64,000 nt of DNA from Acidovorax sp. NO-1 (GTDB lineage: Bacteria; Pseudomonadota; Gammaproteobacteria; Burkholderiales; Burkholderiaceae_C), in the NCBI RefSeq assembly GCF_000238595.1, contig NZ_AGTS01000083.1:1-64000 (forward strand), written 5' to 3'. Within the stretch, counting starts at the first letter, position 1. The number at the start of each line of letters is the position of its first letter. Below the pieces are notes generated by a model. That model saw only the letters and a program-made list of their open reading frames with translations, was not told the DNA's origin and searched no databases. Shown one piece after another: positions 17,755-26,177 of the stretch. The translations under genes and the position numbers were made by a program.

Positions 17755-18831
17755 ATGCACCATAGCCACCGCGCCGCAGTGAACCGTTTTATCCAGTTTC
17801 TGGGTTTTCTCATCGTCAGTACGGCGCTGGTGACGACCGCACACTCCGGTGAGCGCGCCAAGGCATCGGCAAAAAAGCAGCAGGTGAATTCAGCCAAGTC
17901 CCAGCGGGCAGTCCCTGCCCGCAAGGTGGCCGGAAGTGGCAAGGCGGTGCGTGCTGTCGCCAAAACTGCCAAGGCTCCCACCCGGGTTGCATTTGTGCCG
18001 CCCAGACAGTCGTTTGGGCAATTGGCCGGCTTGCATGAGGTGAGCGATCCGCTCGACCTCAAATCGAGCGTGGCGCTGGTGGTTGACCAGGACACCCATG
18101 AAGTGCTGTTCCGCAAAAATGACCATGCCGTGCTGCCCATTGCGTCGCTGACCAAGCTGATGACCGGCATGATCATCTCCCAGGCCAGCCTCCCCATGGA
18201 TGAGCCGATCACCATCACGCAGGACGATGTGGATACGGAAAAGGGCAGCCGCTCGAGGCTGACTGTCGGCACCACGCTGACGCGCGGGGAGATGCTGCAT
18301 CTGGCCCTCATGTCCAGCGAGAACCGCGCGGCACATGCGCTTGGCCGCACTTACCCCGGCGGCATGGCGGTTTTTGTGGCGCAAATGAACGCCAAGGCCC
18401 GTCTGATGGGAATGACCGACACCAAATACGTGGAGCCCACGGGCCTGTCCAGCCGGAACCAGTCCAGCGCCCGCGATCTGGCAACGCTTGTGAACGTGGC
18501 GCATGGGGATCCCCTGCTGCGTGAACTTTCCACCTCCCCGGGGTATGAGGTGGCTGTGGGGCCGAAAACACTGCAGTACAACAACACCAATGGGTTGGTG
18601 AAAAACCCCACTTGGGACATTGGCCTGCAGAAGACAGGTTACATCTCCGAAGCCGGGCGTTGCCTTGTCATGCAGACACAGATTGCAGGGCGCAAGCTGA
18701 TCATGGTGTTTCTCGACTCGGCGGGCAAGTTCAGCCGGCTGGGCGATGCGGAACGCGTGCGCAACTGGCTCGAAGAGTCACTGCCGTCACTGTCCGCGCC
18801 GCTGCACGTGCGCACAGGTTCGAACGGCTAG
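17755..18831 (+). CDS. pbpG: D-alanyl-D-alanine endopeptidase, peptidase S11 family (PbpG-like)
   Basis: A 358-residue periplasmic penicillin-binding protein that would cleave D-Ala-mDAP cross-links in murein. A signal-like hydrophobic stretch (FIQFLGFLIVSTALVTTAHS, about 14-33) is followed by a Lys/Ala-rich linker. The three active-site motifs are present: SLTK (in PIASLTKLMTGM), SEN (SSENRAAHALG) and KTG (GLQKTGYI). The ATG at 17755 follows GGAG seven bases upstream; a TTG one codon earlier is less likely. It is a single gene between the leuA terminator and the convergent IclR gene. Confidence 0.88.
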   Translation: MHHSHRAAVNRFIQFLGFLIVSTALVTTAHSGERAKASAKKQQVNSAKSQRAVPARKVAGSGKAVRAVAKTAKAPTRVAFVPPRQSFGQLAGLHEVSDPLDLKSSVALVVDQDTHEVLFRKNDHAVLPIASLTKLMTGMIISQASLPMDEPITITQDDVDTEKGSRSRLTVGTTLTRGEMLHLALMSSENRAAHALGRTYPGGMAVFVAQMNAKARLMGMTDTKYVEPTGLSSRNQSSARDLATLVNVAHGDPLLRELSTSPGYEVAVGPKTLQYNNTNGLVKNPTWDIGLQKTGYISEAGRCLVMQTQIAGRKLIMVFLDSAGKFSRLGDAERVRNWLEESLPSLSAPLHVRTGSNG

Positions 18832-18901
18832 CGCTGAGAACCCCGCGCGCGCTAAGTGTGGCTTGGTAGCGTTGCAGCGGCGGGTTGCCGTTCGCAGTAC
18901 C

Positions 18902-19729
18902 TCAGCGAAGCCCTGTTCGAAGGGTGATTTCGCCTGGCGCGGGGCGGTCTTGGCGAGGGGTGTAGCCCAGAGCCAAGGAGATTTCATCGGCGGTCGCCTG
19001 GAGCTTGGGAAGCCAGCCTTCGTCGAGTCGGTCTGCGGGGGCTGATATCGACAGGCCCGCTACCAGCTTGCCCTGATCGTCATACACACCCGCGGCCATG
19101 CAGCGCACGCCCAATTCCAACTCTTCATTGTCGCGGGCAATGCCATACTGGCGGGCCTTGGCGAGCTCCCGCTCCAGATGCGGTAATTGCGTGATGCTGT
19201 TGCGCGTGTGCCCCGCCAACCCGGTGCGCGTGGCGTAGGCCCGCACACGCTGCGGATCGTCCAGAGCCAGAAACAATTTGCCCGTGGAGGTCAGGTGCAA
19301 CGGTGCGCGCCCCCCGATGGCGCGCACCACCTGCATGCCAGAGCGTTCGCTGTAGGCCCGCTCCACATACACAATTTCATCACCCTGACGCATGCTCAGA
19401 TTCACGGGCTGCTGGATGAGCTTGTGGAGGTTGCGCATGGGGGTCAACGCGGCGTCGCGCACGCTCAGCCTCGCCTTGACCAGGTTGCCCAGCTCCAGCA
19501 AGCGCATGCCCAGCCGGTAACTCCCCGATTCGGGCCGTTCCACGAAGCGGCCGATAGTGAGATCGTTCAGGATACGGTGCGTGGTGGAGGGATGCAGGCC
19601 CGTCTTTTCACTGATTTCCTTCAGAGAGATTGCTTCCTCCCGAGAGGCCAGAACATCGATCAGCGTAAACATGCGTTCAAGCACCTGAACGCTGGGTTTG
19701 AGGGGGATGCCGGGATCAATTTTTTTCAT
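18902..19729 (-). CDS. IclR family transcriptional regulator
   Basis: A 275-residue DNA-binding protein. An N-terminal winged helix-turn-helix (about 12-72) includes SLKEISEKTGLHPSTTHRIL. The C-terminal IclR effector domain (about 85-255) contains SGMQVVRAIGGRAPLHLTSTGK, ARDNEELELGVRCMAAGVYD and LVAGLSISAPADR. The target genes are not evident, since its neighbours (pbpG, bpt-aat) are unrelated housekeeping genes. It may act on unlinked genes or on itself. Confidence 0.9.
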   Translation of the reverse strand: MKKIDPGIPLKPSVQVLERMFTLIDVLASREEAISLKEISEKTGLHPSTTHRILNDLTIGRFVERPESGSYRLGMRLLELGNLVKARLSVRDAALTPMRNLHKLIQQPVNLSMRQGDEIVYVERAYSERSGMQVVRAIGGRAPLHLTSTGKLFLALDDPQRVRAYATRTGLAGHTRNSITQLPHLERELAKARQYGIARDNEELELGVRCMAAGVYDDQGKLVAGLSISAPADRLDEGWLPKLQATADEISLALGYTPRQDRPAPGEITLRTGLR

Positions 19730-19793
19730 GGACTGCGATGCGGTGAGGGCCGTCGCATTTTATCTTGTGAAATTCAGGGTTCGTTCATCCACG

Positions 19794-20543
19794 TTACGCG
19801 GTATGCAGTCGGTTTCGTCGCCACTCTCCGTCCCTGCGGATTTCGTGGGGGTGAAAACGCGCTTTGTAGTTCATCTTGGGGCTGGCTTCGATCCAGTAGC
19901 CCAGGTACAGGTGCTTGAGCCCCAGGGAGCGCGCCTGGGATATTTGCCACATGATGTTGTAGGTGCCGTAGCTGCAGTGTGACTCCGGTTCATAGAAGGT
20001 GTAGACGGCTGAAAGTCCGTCGTCGAGCACATCCAGGATCGACACCATCTTGAGGGCGCCGGGTTCGCCCGCTGTGTCGGTTTCGCGGAACTCCACCAGC
20101 CGCGAGTTCACGCGGCTTTGCAGCAGAAACTGCGTGTATTGATCGATGCTGTCGTGGTCCATGCCGCCGCCCGCGTGGCGTCCGTTCTGGTAGCGCCGGT
20201 AGAGCTGGTAGTGCTCGGGGACAAAGCAGAGCCGAAGCACTCGGGCCTGTAGTGTGCCGTGGCGCAGCGCAGCACGGCGCTGGCTCCGATCCGGTCGGAA
20301 CTCGTCCACCAGGATGCGCAATGGTGTGCAAGCCTGGCAGCCGTCGCAGTACGGACGGTATGTGAACATGCCGCTGCGGCGAAATCCCTTGGCCACCAGG
20401 TCGGAATACACATCGCTCTGTATCAGGTGGCTGGGCGTGGCGACCTGCGACCGTGCCTGCTTGTCCGGCAGATAGCTGCAGGGGTAAGGGGCTGTGGCGT
20501 AAAACTGCAGGGTCTGCAGCGGAAGGTCGTTGAGTTGCGTCAT
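19794..20543 (-). CDS. bpt: Aspartate/glutamate leucyltransferase (N-degron pathway)
   Basis: A 249-residue cytoplasmic aminoacyl-tRNA-protein transferase. It adds leucine to N-terminal Asp or Glu so that ClpS/ClpAP degrades the protein. The N-terminal domain has [12 protein letters not shown] and the Cys-rich [12 protein letters not shown] (about 65-76). The C-terminal GNAT-like domain has [13 protein letters not shown] and [18 protein letters not shown]. Its ATG overlaps the aat stop (20540-20543), so both branches of the bacterial N-degron pathway are coupled. It was formerly annotated as arginyltransferase Ate. Confidence 0.93.
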   Translation of the reverse strand: MTQLNDLPLQTLQFYATAPYPCSYLPDKQARSQVATPSHLIQSDVYSDLVAKGFRRSGMFTYRPYCDGCQACTPLRILVDEFRPDRSQRRAALRHGTLQARVLRLCFVPEHYQLYRRYQNGRHAGGGMDHDSIDQYTQFLLQSRVNSRLVEFRETDTAGEPGALKMVSILDVLDDGLSAVYTFYEPESHCSYGTYNIMWQISQARSLGLKHLYLGYWIEASPKMNYKARFHPHEIRRDGEWRRNRLHTA

Positions 20544-21295
20544 GCCGGAGGCGGGCGGGAGGGCAGCAGCTCGTTCCAGTATACGGGGTCAAAAGACCAC
20601 GGAAGAGCGGGGCGCTGCAGGTTCTGGCGGACGTTGGTCAGAAACTCGGCGCGGGTCATCTCGCGTGCCCCCAGAGATGCGAGATGTCGCGTGTTCTGCT
20701 GGCAATCGATCATTCCAACCCGGTGATGACGGCACAGGCTCACCAGCGCTGCAAGGGCAATCTTGGATGCATCCGTGGTGTGGGCAAACATGGATTCGCC
20801 AAAGACCGCCTGGCCAAGGGCTACGCAATACAGGCCACCCACCAGTCTGCCGTCAACCCATGTCTCCATGCTGTGCGCATAGCCTGCCCGATGAAGGGTG
20901 GTGTATGCGTCGATCATCTCGGGCACTATCCAGGTACCTGCCTGTCCTTCGCGCTCTTTGGTGGCGCAGGCTGTGATGACTGTCCGAAAGCTGTGGTCTA
21001 CGCGGATCTCGCACGCCGGGTTGTTGCGAAACGCCTGCAGGGTCCTGCGCAGCGAACGATGCAGTTTGAAATCGTTCACCGGCAGCACCATGCGCGGATC
21101 GGGCGCCCACCACAGGATGGGTTGCCCCGGGCCATACCAGGGAAACGTGCCTTGGCTGTACGCAGCTCGAAGGCGATCCACATCCAGCGTGCCACCGGCG
21201 GCCAGCAATCCGGGCGCTGGAGCGTCAGGCCCCCAGGCGGCTGAAGGGTCAGGCAGCGGGTCGTCGGGTTCCAGCCAGGGCAGTTGCGGGGGCAT
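20540..21295 (-). CDS. aat: Leucyl/phenylalanyl-tRNA-protein transferase
   Basis: A 251-residue enzyme that adds Leu or Phe to proteins with N-terminal Lys or Arg, marking them for ClpS. Family blocks are [27 protein letters not shown], CAxxR/E-type [15 protein letters not shown], and [19 protein letters not shown]. Start 21295 ([17 protein letters not shown]) is the normal N-terminus; a longer frame upstream is low-complexity. It is the first gene of the aat-bpt pair. Its 5' side abuts the terminator of the truncated tRNA-Asn, so it is the last core gene before the island. Confidence 0.94.
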   Translation of the reverse strand: MPPQLPWLEPDDPLPDPSAAWGPDAPAPGLLAAGGTLDVDRLRAAYSQGTFPWYGPGQPILWWAPDPRMVLPVNDFKLHRSLRRTLQAFRNNPACEIRVDHSFRTVITACATKEREGQAGTWIVPEMIDAYTTLHRAGYAHSMETWVDGRLVGGLYCVALGQAVFGESMFAHTTDASKIALAALVSLCRHHRVGMIDCQQNTRHLASLGAREMTRAEFLTNVRQNLQRPALPWSFDPVYWNELLPSRPPPA

Positions 21296-21354
21296 CGGGA
21301 TGGCAATACAAAGGCAGCATTTTCCAGCAAGCGCACAGCATGCAAGAGCGGTCG

Positions 21355-21393
21355 AAAAAAAACCCACCATGCGTGAACAGGGTGGGTTTTTTT
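21355..21393 (-). terminator. Terminator hairpin downstream of the tRNA-Asn remnant, bidirectional
   Basis: AAACCCACC at 21360-21368 pairs with GGTGGGTTT at 21381-21389. There are eight As on its left and a T-run on its right, so either strand reads as stem plus T-run. For the minus-strand tRNA it lies directly after the CCA end. Confidence 0.8.
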
Positions 21394-21396
21394 GGC

Positions 21397-21443
21397 TGGC
21401 TCCTCGACCTGGGCTCGAACCAGGGACCTACGGATTAACAGTC
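21397..21443 (-). tRNA. tRNA-Asn(GTT), 3' fragment only; probable attachment site
   Basis: Read on the minus strand, the fragment begins GACTGTTAATCCG (anticodon loop with GTT). It continues with a perfect T-arm CCTGG-TTCGAGC-CCAGG and ends TCGAGGAGCCA. All sequence 5' of the anticodon loop is missing; beyond 21443 the sequence no longer resembles any tRNA. It cannot make a functional tRNA. The break inside the anticodon loop, next to an integrase gene, is the signature of tyrosine-recombinase integration. The intact gene should lie at the other end of the element, outside this window. Confidence 0.85.
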
Positions 21444-21460
21444 AGTATAAACCGGATTTT

Positions 21461-21490
21461 CTGGGACGCTATGGGACGTTCTGGGACGAC
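21461..21490 (+). repeat. Three 10-bp-spaced direct repeats beside the att core
   Basis: TGGGACG occurs at 21462-21468, 21472-21478 and 21482-21488, exactly one helical turn apart, 18 bases from the tRNA fragment. The phasing and position suit arm-type binding sites for the integrase or an excisionase. Protein binding is inferred, not shown. Confidence 0.6.
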
Positions 21491-21572
21491 GTAAAACCAT
21501 TTTAAATCAATGGGTTACAAGAATTTGTTGTTTCATGCAGTCCCGCTGGGTAGCATTTGAGCTCAGGATTTT

Positions 21573-21591
21573 TCGGACACCAGTCGGACAC
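21573..21591 (+). repeat. Pair of TCGGACAC direct repeats upstream of the integrase gene
   Basis: TCGGACAC occurs at 21573-21580 and 21584-21591, eleven bases apart, just before the integrase ATG at 21603. This could be an operator or a second set of recombinase sites. Confidence 0.45.
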
Positions 21592-21602
21592 GGAACACGC
21601 AA

Positions 21603-22955
21603 ATGCCGCTCCTCACTGTCAGAGCGATTGAAACCCACAAAGCCAAAGCGCGGCCCTACAAGTTCACGCTCGACCGAGGCTTGCAGTTACGCATCGCGCC
21701 AGATGGCGTTCGCACATTGCTGGTCCGCTATACCGTCAAAGGTTCTGATGTTGAGCGCCAGTATCGATTACCGCAGGAGTATGGGGAAGGTCCGGGCCAA
21801 ATGAAGCTGGCCACGGCCTGTGCCGAGGCCGCTCGCATCCGGGCTCTGGCCCGCGACGGCGTGGACTGGCCAGCCCAAGAGGAGGCACGGTTGCGGGCCG
21901 AAACAGCTGAACGTGAGCAACTGGACCGGCAAGAGGGCATGACCGTGGCCAAGGCACTCAGCGAGTACGTCGACAAGAAGCGGCGGGCAAAAGATGGTCT
22001 GCCACTGAAGGCCCGCACAAAAGCCGACTACCTGGCCATGGTCGAACCCGGGGAAGTAACCAAGACAGGCAAGAAACTGGCTGACGGGTTGCTATTTCGG
22101 CTCGCAGACAAGCTGTTGGTGAAGCTCACTTCCGATGACATTCGGGACCAGTATTCGTCACTGCTCAAGCGGTCAAAGCGGCAAGCTGACTATGCGATGC
22201 AGGTGCTGCGAGCGGTTATGCGATGGCATGGGGTTGGGGTGCCAGGCAACCCGTTGGGACGCGATACAGCTGGGCGTGATCGGATCGTGCTTACTCCAAC
22301 GAAGGGGAATCCCTCTCCCATCCCCCCGGAACGACTCGGCGCCTGGTGGCGGGTGAGCGGCAAAGCCCCCTCACGAGTCGCAGCCGACTACTATCGTTTT
22401 CAGTTGTTAACCGGGTGTCGTGGAGGTGAGATTCATGGCGACAAGCGCTACAACTACCCGCCGATCAAGGTTAGTGACGTGGACTGTGATGCCGGAAAAG
22501 TCGTTCTGCGGGACACAAAGAACCGTAGCGACCACAAGCTGCTCCTGTCCCGACAGGCGCTGGAAATAGCTGCCAAGCACTGCGTAGGCAAGAAGCCCGA
22601 GGATGTGTTGTTCTCGATCACCGATGCCCGAAAAACGCTGAAGTGGATCAATGCGAAGGCAAAAACCGATGTGCAAGGACATGGCTTGCGCGATACATTT
22701 GCCAGCATCGCTGAAGAGCTGGTGTCAGGTGGTTTGCTGAAGCGAATGCTCAACCACTCGGTCGCAGGGGATGTGACCTTGGGGCACTACGTGGGCAAGA
22801 GTGAAGCGCAGTTGCGCGCCGGATGGCAGACGGTAGCTGACTTCATTGAGGCTGCGGCTCTGCAGCCAACGCCTGATGATGTGAAGGTGGTCTCTGGCGC
22901 CGCCACTGTGCGCGACTCAGTAGGTACCTCTGCAGGCATAGGTCTAGCCAGCTAA
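21603..22955 (+). CDS. int: Tyrosine-type site-specific integrase
   Basis: A 450-residue recombinase of the phage/island type. An N-terminal DUF4102-like arm-binding region (about 1-95) is followed by the core-binding domain (about 110-210). The catalytic set is complete: Arg273 (TGCRGGEIHGD), Lys306, His360 and Arg363 (HGLRDTF), His385 and Tyr396 (TLGHYVGK). The gene appears full length and intact. It starts 160 bases from the truncated tRNA-Asn and reads away from it. It is likely the enzyme that inserted the element at tRNA-Asn and could still be active. Confidence 0.92.
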   Translation: MPLLTVRAIETHKAKARPYKFTLDRGLQLRIAPDGVRTLLVRYTVKGSDVERQYRLPQEYGEGPGQMKLATACAEAARIRALARDGVDWPAQEEARLRAETAEREQLDRQEGMTVAKALSEYVDKKRRAKDGLPLKARTKADYLAMVEPGEVTKTGKKLADGLLFRLADKLLVKLTSDDIRDQYSSLLKRSKRQADYAMQVLRAVMRWHGVGVPGNPLGRDTAGRDRIVLTPTKGNPSPIPPERLGAWWRVSGKAPSRVAADYYRFQLLTGCRGGEIHGDKRYNYPPIKVSDVDCDAGKVVLRDTKNRSDHKLLLSRQALEIAAKHCVGKKPEDVLFSITDARKTLKWINAKAKTDVQGHGLRDTFASIAEELVSGGLLKRMLNHSVAGDVTLGHYVGKSEAQLRAGWQTVADFIEAAALQPTPDDVKVVSGAATVRDSVGTSAGIGLAS

Positions 22956-22969
22956 GTTCTAAGAACTTA
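22953..22969. repeat. Palindrome at the end of the integrase gene
   Basis: TAAGTTCT at 22953-22960 and AGAACTTA at 22962-22969 are perfect inverted arms around one base. The first three bases are the integrase stop codon. It may be a weak terminator without a T-run, or the boundary of the adjoining insertion-sequence debris. Confidence 0.4.
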
Positions 22970-23025
22970 TCCGTAAATAGGTAAAATAGCAATCCGAGCC
23001 GCAGCGAACGCGGTGTCGGAGTGAG

Positions 23026-23222
23026 GTGTTGAGCAAACGAGTTGATTCCTGGGTGGTAACGGATGAGTTCTGGCAGCGCGTGGAACCGCTGGTTCCTCAG
23101 CGCGCGTTGGTGCCGGGCAAACAGTACGTTCGCAAGCCTGGAGCAGGTCGGCCGGCGAAGCCGGCGCGCCAGGTGTTCGAGGCCATCGTGTTTGTGTTGC
23201 GCACAGGCTGCCAGTGGAAGGC
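23026..23222 (+). pseudogene. IS5-type transposase, N-terminal fragment
   Basis: About 66 codons from a GTG start match the N-terminal helix domain (DUF4096-like) of IS5-family transposases: WVVTDEFWQRVEPLVPQ, then GRPAKPARQVFEAIVFVLRTGCQWKA. The similarity stops at the conserved GCQWKA block, where a different transposase piece begins in another frame. No matching terminal inverted repeat was found on the right. It is non-functional. Confidence 0.75.
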
Positions 23223-23711
23223 ACAGCCAGCGAGTTGCGCTTCATGGGCCACACGCTGATGGAGAACCGCCATGGCCTGGTGGTGGGCGCCATGGTCACG
23301 CAAGCCGATGGCTACGCTGAACGCGAAGCGGCCAAAGCCATGGTAGCCCAAGCGCGTCAACGCAACCCCGAGACCGAGATCACACTGGGTGCCGACAAGG
23401 GTTACGACGCAGCGGAGTTCATCGAGGCCTTGCAAGAGAAGAAGGTCGTGCCCCATGTGGCACAGAACAAGTCGGGCAGAACGTCAGCGGTCCCGGATGC
23501 CATTGCCACCAGCGAGGGCTACGCCATCTCGCAGGAAAAGCGCAAGCTCATTGAACAGGGCTTTGGTTGGGGCAAGCTCATTGGTCCGATTCGTCAGGTG
23601 ATGGTGCGCGGGGTCAAGAAGGTCGGCCTGCTCTTCACCATGACCATGGCTGCCTACAACCTCGTGCGCATGCGCTCCCTGGGACAAGTCCGTCTGGAGG
23701 TTGCGCAGTGA
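23223..23711 (+). pseudogene. IS5-family transposase, C-terminal fragment of a second element
   Basis: About 162 codons carry the C-terminal half of an IS5-type DDE transposase: ELRFMGHTLMENRHGLVVGA, LGADKGYDAAEFIEAL (second Asp region), and EQGFGWGKLIGPIRQVMVRG with the conserved E of the DDE set. It has no N-terminal domain and is fused out of frame to the preceding fragment at about 23217-23226. The two pieces therefore come from different IS5 elements joined by recombination or deletion. Confidence 0.78.
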
Positions 23712-24147
23712 GCGCCAGATGAGCGTAAAAAGCCCTGCAAATGCGTAAAACAGCCCCCCTGGATGGCGCATGGCGCGATCGCGACCGACCAAACCATCCG
23801 AAACTGGCTCATCGTGCTGAGGCGGTCAGCTTCGGCAGGGGTATTTCAGCAGCCTGCTAAGATCTTTGCCCGCCTGATCTGATGACGTCGAATCTCACCC
23901 GCCTGTGAATCCATCTGGTAAACCTGAAAGACGCTCTTTGCGATATCCAGGCCAATGATGGGGAGCGATGCTGCTTCGAACATGATGAACCTCCAAAGTG
24001 GGGTGGAAACACCCTCACTTTGGCATCCGCTGCCTGTTCAAGCCAGAGACCGTGATCGAGTGCACTGCACAGCACAGCACGTGATAGGTGGGGTGACCAT
24101 GCCATCTGACTGGCTCAGAAATTCGAGGGGACTTCAGGCTAACAAAA
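23712..24147. other. Non-coding mobile-element debris
   Basis: This 436-base gap holds no complete gene. It contains an IS110 transposase start on the minus strand (23846-23983). The rest has no recognisable coding sequence. I saw no clear terminal inverted repeats or target-site duplication. Confidence 0.6.
23846..23983 (-). pseudogene. IS110-family transposase, N-terminal fragment
   Basis: Read from the ATG at 23983 (GGAGG six bases upstream), 45 codons give MFEAASLPIIGLDIAKSVFQ and QMDSQAGEIRRHQIRRAKIL, then TGA. The GLDIAKSVFQV block is the start of the DEDD catalytic domain of IS110-type transposases (first Asp). The remaining ~300 residues are absent. It is non-functional. Confidence 0.75.
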
Positions 24148-24837
24148 TCAAGTCCGGATTGCCGGGGGGGCTTGTATGCACAGGGCTACCACTGCGTCGG
24201 TCAGGGCATCAATCGAGATTCCCTTTTTAGGATTGAACCACAGCGCTGACCCGTTCAATAGTCCAAAGATCAAATGGCGCGCAAGCGACACCTCGCCATG
24301 CAAGCAGCCGGTCGACGCGAGTTCTTGGAGCACGGGCGTCCATGTCGCTTCGTAGTCACCTTGCAGCTTCGCGATGACGTTGTGCTGCCTTGTGTTGAGA
24401 GAGCGGGACTCGTAGAGCACCGCATGCATGAAGTCGCTGCTTGGCCCCAGTAGCGTATCGAAATGCGATCGGATCAATTGCCGCAGCGTAGTCGCAGCGT
24501 CATGTTCGGCAAGGAGCACGATCGTCTGGCGCGCCAGCGCGCTACGCATGCCTTCCTGCATCACCTCATACAACAGCGCATCCTTGCTTTTGAAGTGACA
24601 AAACAGTGATCCGGAATGCATGCCAACGGCGCAGGCGATGTCGCGCGTGCTCGTGCCGTTGAAGCCGTTGCGTCGAAACAGTTTGGCCGCAGCCTTGACG
24701 ATATCTTGGCGGCGGTTGCCTTCATTTCGCTCTTGCGGCGTCTTGCGTGGGCGGCCTCGCGGCCGCTTGGTTGCTGCGAAAGTGGGAAGGGAGCGCGCGG
24801 CACACATCATGCGCAAACGAGTAGCGACGCCTGCCAA
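24148..24837 (-). CDS. TetR family transcriptional regulator
   Basis: A 229-residue repressor-type protein. An AT-hook-like basic segment KRPRGRPRK (about 24-32) precedes the TetR helix-turn-helix: IVKAAAKLFRRNGFNGTSTRDIACAVGMHSGSLFCHFKSKDALLYEV (about 46-92). The C-terminal domain resembles that of the other TetR at 43325 (for example DFMHAVLYESRSLNTRQHNVIA against DAMTVLLYEWRSLSPAAQTRVM), so the two are probable paralogues. It lies last in the long minus-strand catabolic gene string, next to the insertion-sequence debris. It probably controls fatty-acyl-CoA-type genes; the ligand is unknown. Confidence 0.87.
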   Translation of the reverse strand: MAGVATRLRMMCAARSLPTFAATKRPRGRPRKTPQERNEGNRRQDIVKAAAKLFRRNGFNGTSTRDIACAVGMHSGSLFCHFKSKDALLYEVMQEGMRSALARQTIVLLAEHDAATTLRQLIRSHFDTLLGPSSDFMHAVLYESRSLNTRQHNVIAKLQGDYEATWTPVLQELASTGCLHGEVSLARHLIFGLLNGSALWFNPKKGISIDALTDAVVALCIQAPPAIRT

Positions 24838-24945
24838 AGGTGCCGGTTCGTAAGCTCAGGCCAGCCCGAAAGCGGCGGACGGAGGCCTTGACCGTGTTGC
24901 GAACCTTGGTCCGGCTGGTCGGCGCCGGGGATGACGGCCATCGGC

Positions 24946-26139
24946 TCAGTACGACTTCGGCAAGCCCAGCACATGTTCGCCGATGTAGTTGAGCAGCATC
25001 TCGTTGTTGATGGGCGCGATTTCCAGCAGGCGCACCATGGGCCACAGCGTAACGATGTCGTAGTCGCGGTCGAACCCGTAACCGCCGTGGGTTTGCAGCG
25101 CGGCCTCGACGGCGGCTACTGCCGCTTGCGAGCCTAGCAGCTTGGCCATGTTGGCATGCGCACCGGCGTCCTCGCCGGCGTCGAAGCGCTCGGCGGCGTT
25201 GTAGGTCATCAGGCGCGCCGCCTCGATTTGCGCCTTGGCCTGCGCCATGCGGTGCTGCAGCGCCTGGTAGGAGCCGATCGGCTTGCCGAAGGGCTTGCGA
25301 TCTTTCGAGTAGGCCACCGCCTTGGCCAGCGCATAGTCACCCAGGCCGATGGCGGCGCCGGCGGCCAGCAGGCGCTCGGAGTTCAGGCCTTCGAACATCA
25401 GCTTGGCGCCCTTGCCGGCTTCGCCGATCAGCGCGTCGGCGGGCAGTTTGACGTTGTCAAAGAACACCATGTACTGGCGCTCGGCGGTCTCGACCTGGAT
25501 GTTGAGTTGCGTGAGCTGGATGCCGGGCGTTTTCATGTCGAGCACGAACAGCGAGATGCCTTCGGTGCGGTTTTTCACCTCGCCTGCCTTGGTGGTGCGG
25601 GCAATCACCAGCATGTAGTCGGCATCGCGCGCGCCAGAAATGAAGACCTTCTGGCCATTGAGCACCCAGCCATCGCCGTCCGATGTGGCCAGCGTGGTCA
25701 TGGCAAAGCTGTTGGTGCCGGCATTGGGTTCGGTGATGGCAAAGCACAGTTTCTTCTCGCCGGTGCAGGTGGGCGTGACGAACTTGCGGATTTGCTCGGG
25801 TGTGCCGTTGCGCATGATTGGCACCCGGCCCAGGCCGGTGACGACCAGAAACAGCGTGGGAACGCCGGCCAGCGCCAGGGCTTCATTGAGCGCGGTGATC
25901 TCCAGCACGCCGCCGCCTGAGCCGCCGTACTCTTCCGGAACCGACAGGCCTAGCAGGCCGAATTCGCCGAGCTTTTGCCACAGCTCGTCGGGGAAGCGGT
26001 CTTCCTTGATGCACTGCAGGATGTAGCTGCGTGGGTACAGGGTGGTGACGCCGCGGGCGGCTTCCTGCACGTCGCGGATGCGATCACGCAGGGCTGCGGA
26101 AGCGGTGTTGGCAATGGCGGTGGTGGCCGGGGTGTTCAT
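24946..26139 (-). CDS. Acyl-CoA dehydrogenase
   Basis: A 397-residue flavoprotein that would desaturate an acyl-CoA thioester and reduce ETF. Family blocks are ELWQKLGEFGLLGLSVPEEYGGSGGG, CFAITEPNAGTNSFAM, WVLNGQKVFISGARDADYML, SERLLAAGAAIGLGDYAL and the C-terminal QTHGGYGFDRDYDI. It starts 38 bases after the AtuA-family gene. The substrate is unknown; context suggests a branched acyl-CoA. Confidence 0.9.
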   Translation of the reverse strand: MNTPATTAIANTASAALRDRIRDVQEAARGVTTLYPRSYILQCIKEDRFPDELWQKLGEFGLLGLSVPEEYGGSGGGVLEITALNEALALAGVPTLFLVVTGLGRVPIMRNGTPEQIRKFVTPTCTGEKKLCFAITEPNAGTNSFAMTTLATSDGDGWVLNGQKVFISGARDADYMLVIARTTKAGEVKNRTEGISLFVLDMKTPGIQLTQLNIQVETAERQYMVFFDNVKLPADALIGEAGKGAKLMFEGLNSERLLAAGAAIGLGDYALAKAVAYSKDRKPFGKPIGSYQALQHRMAQAKAQIEAARLMTYNAAERFDAGEDAGAHANMAKLLGSQAAVAAVEAALQTHGGYGFDRDYDIVTLWPMVRLLEIAPINNEMLLNYIGEHVLGLPKSY

Positions 26140-26177
26140 GGTTTGTGTCTCCGTCTTGGGTTAGTGGGTGAACGTTC

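Noticed and set aside
23712-23845. A complete insertion sequence with terminal inverted repeats
   Set aside because: No matching inverted ends or target duplication could be found around the transposase fragments.
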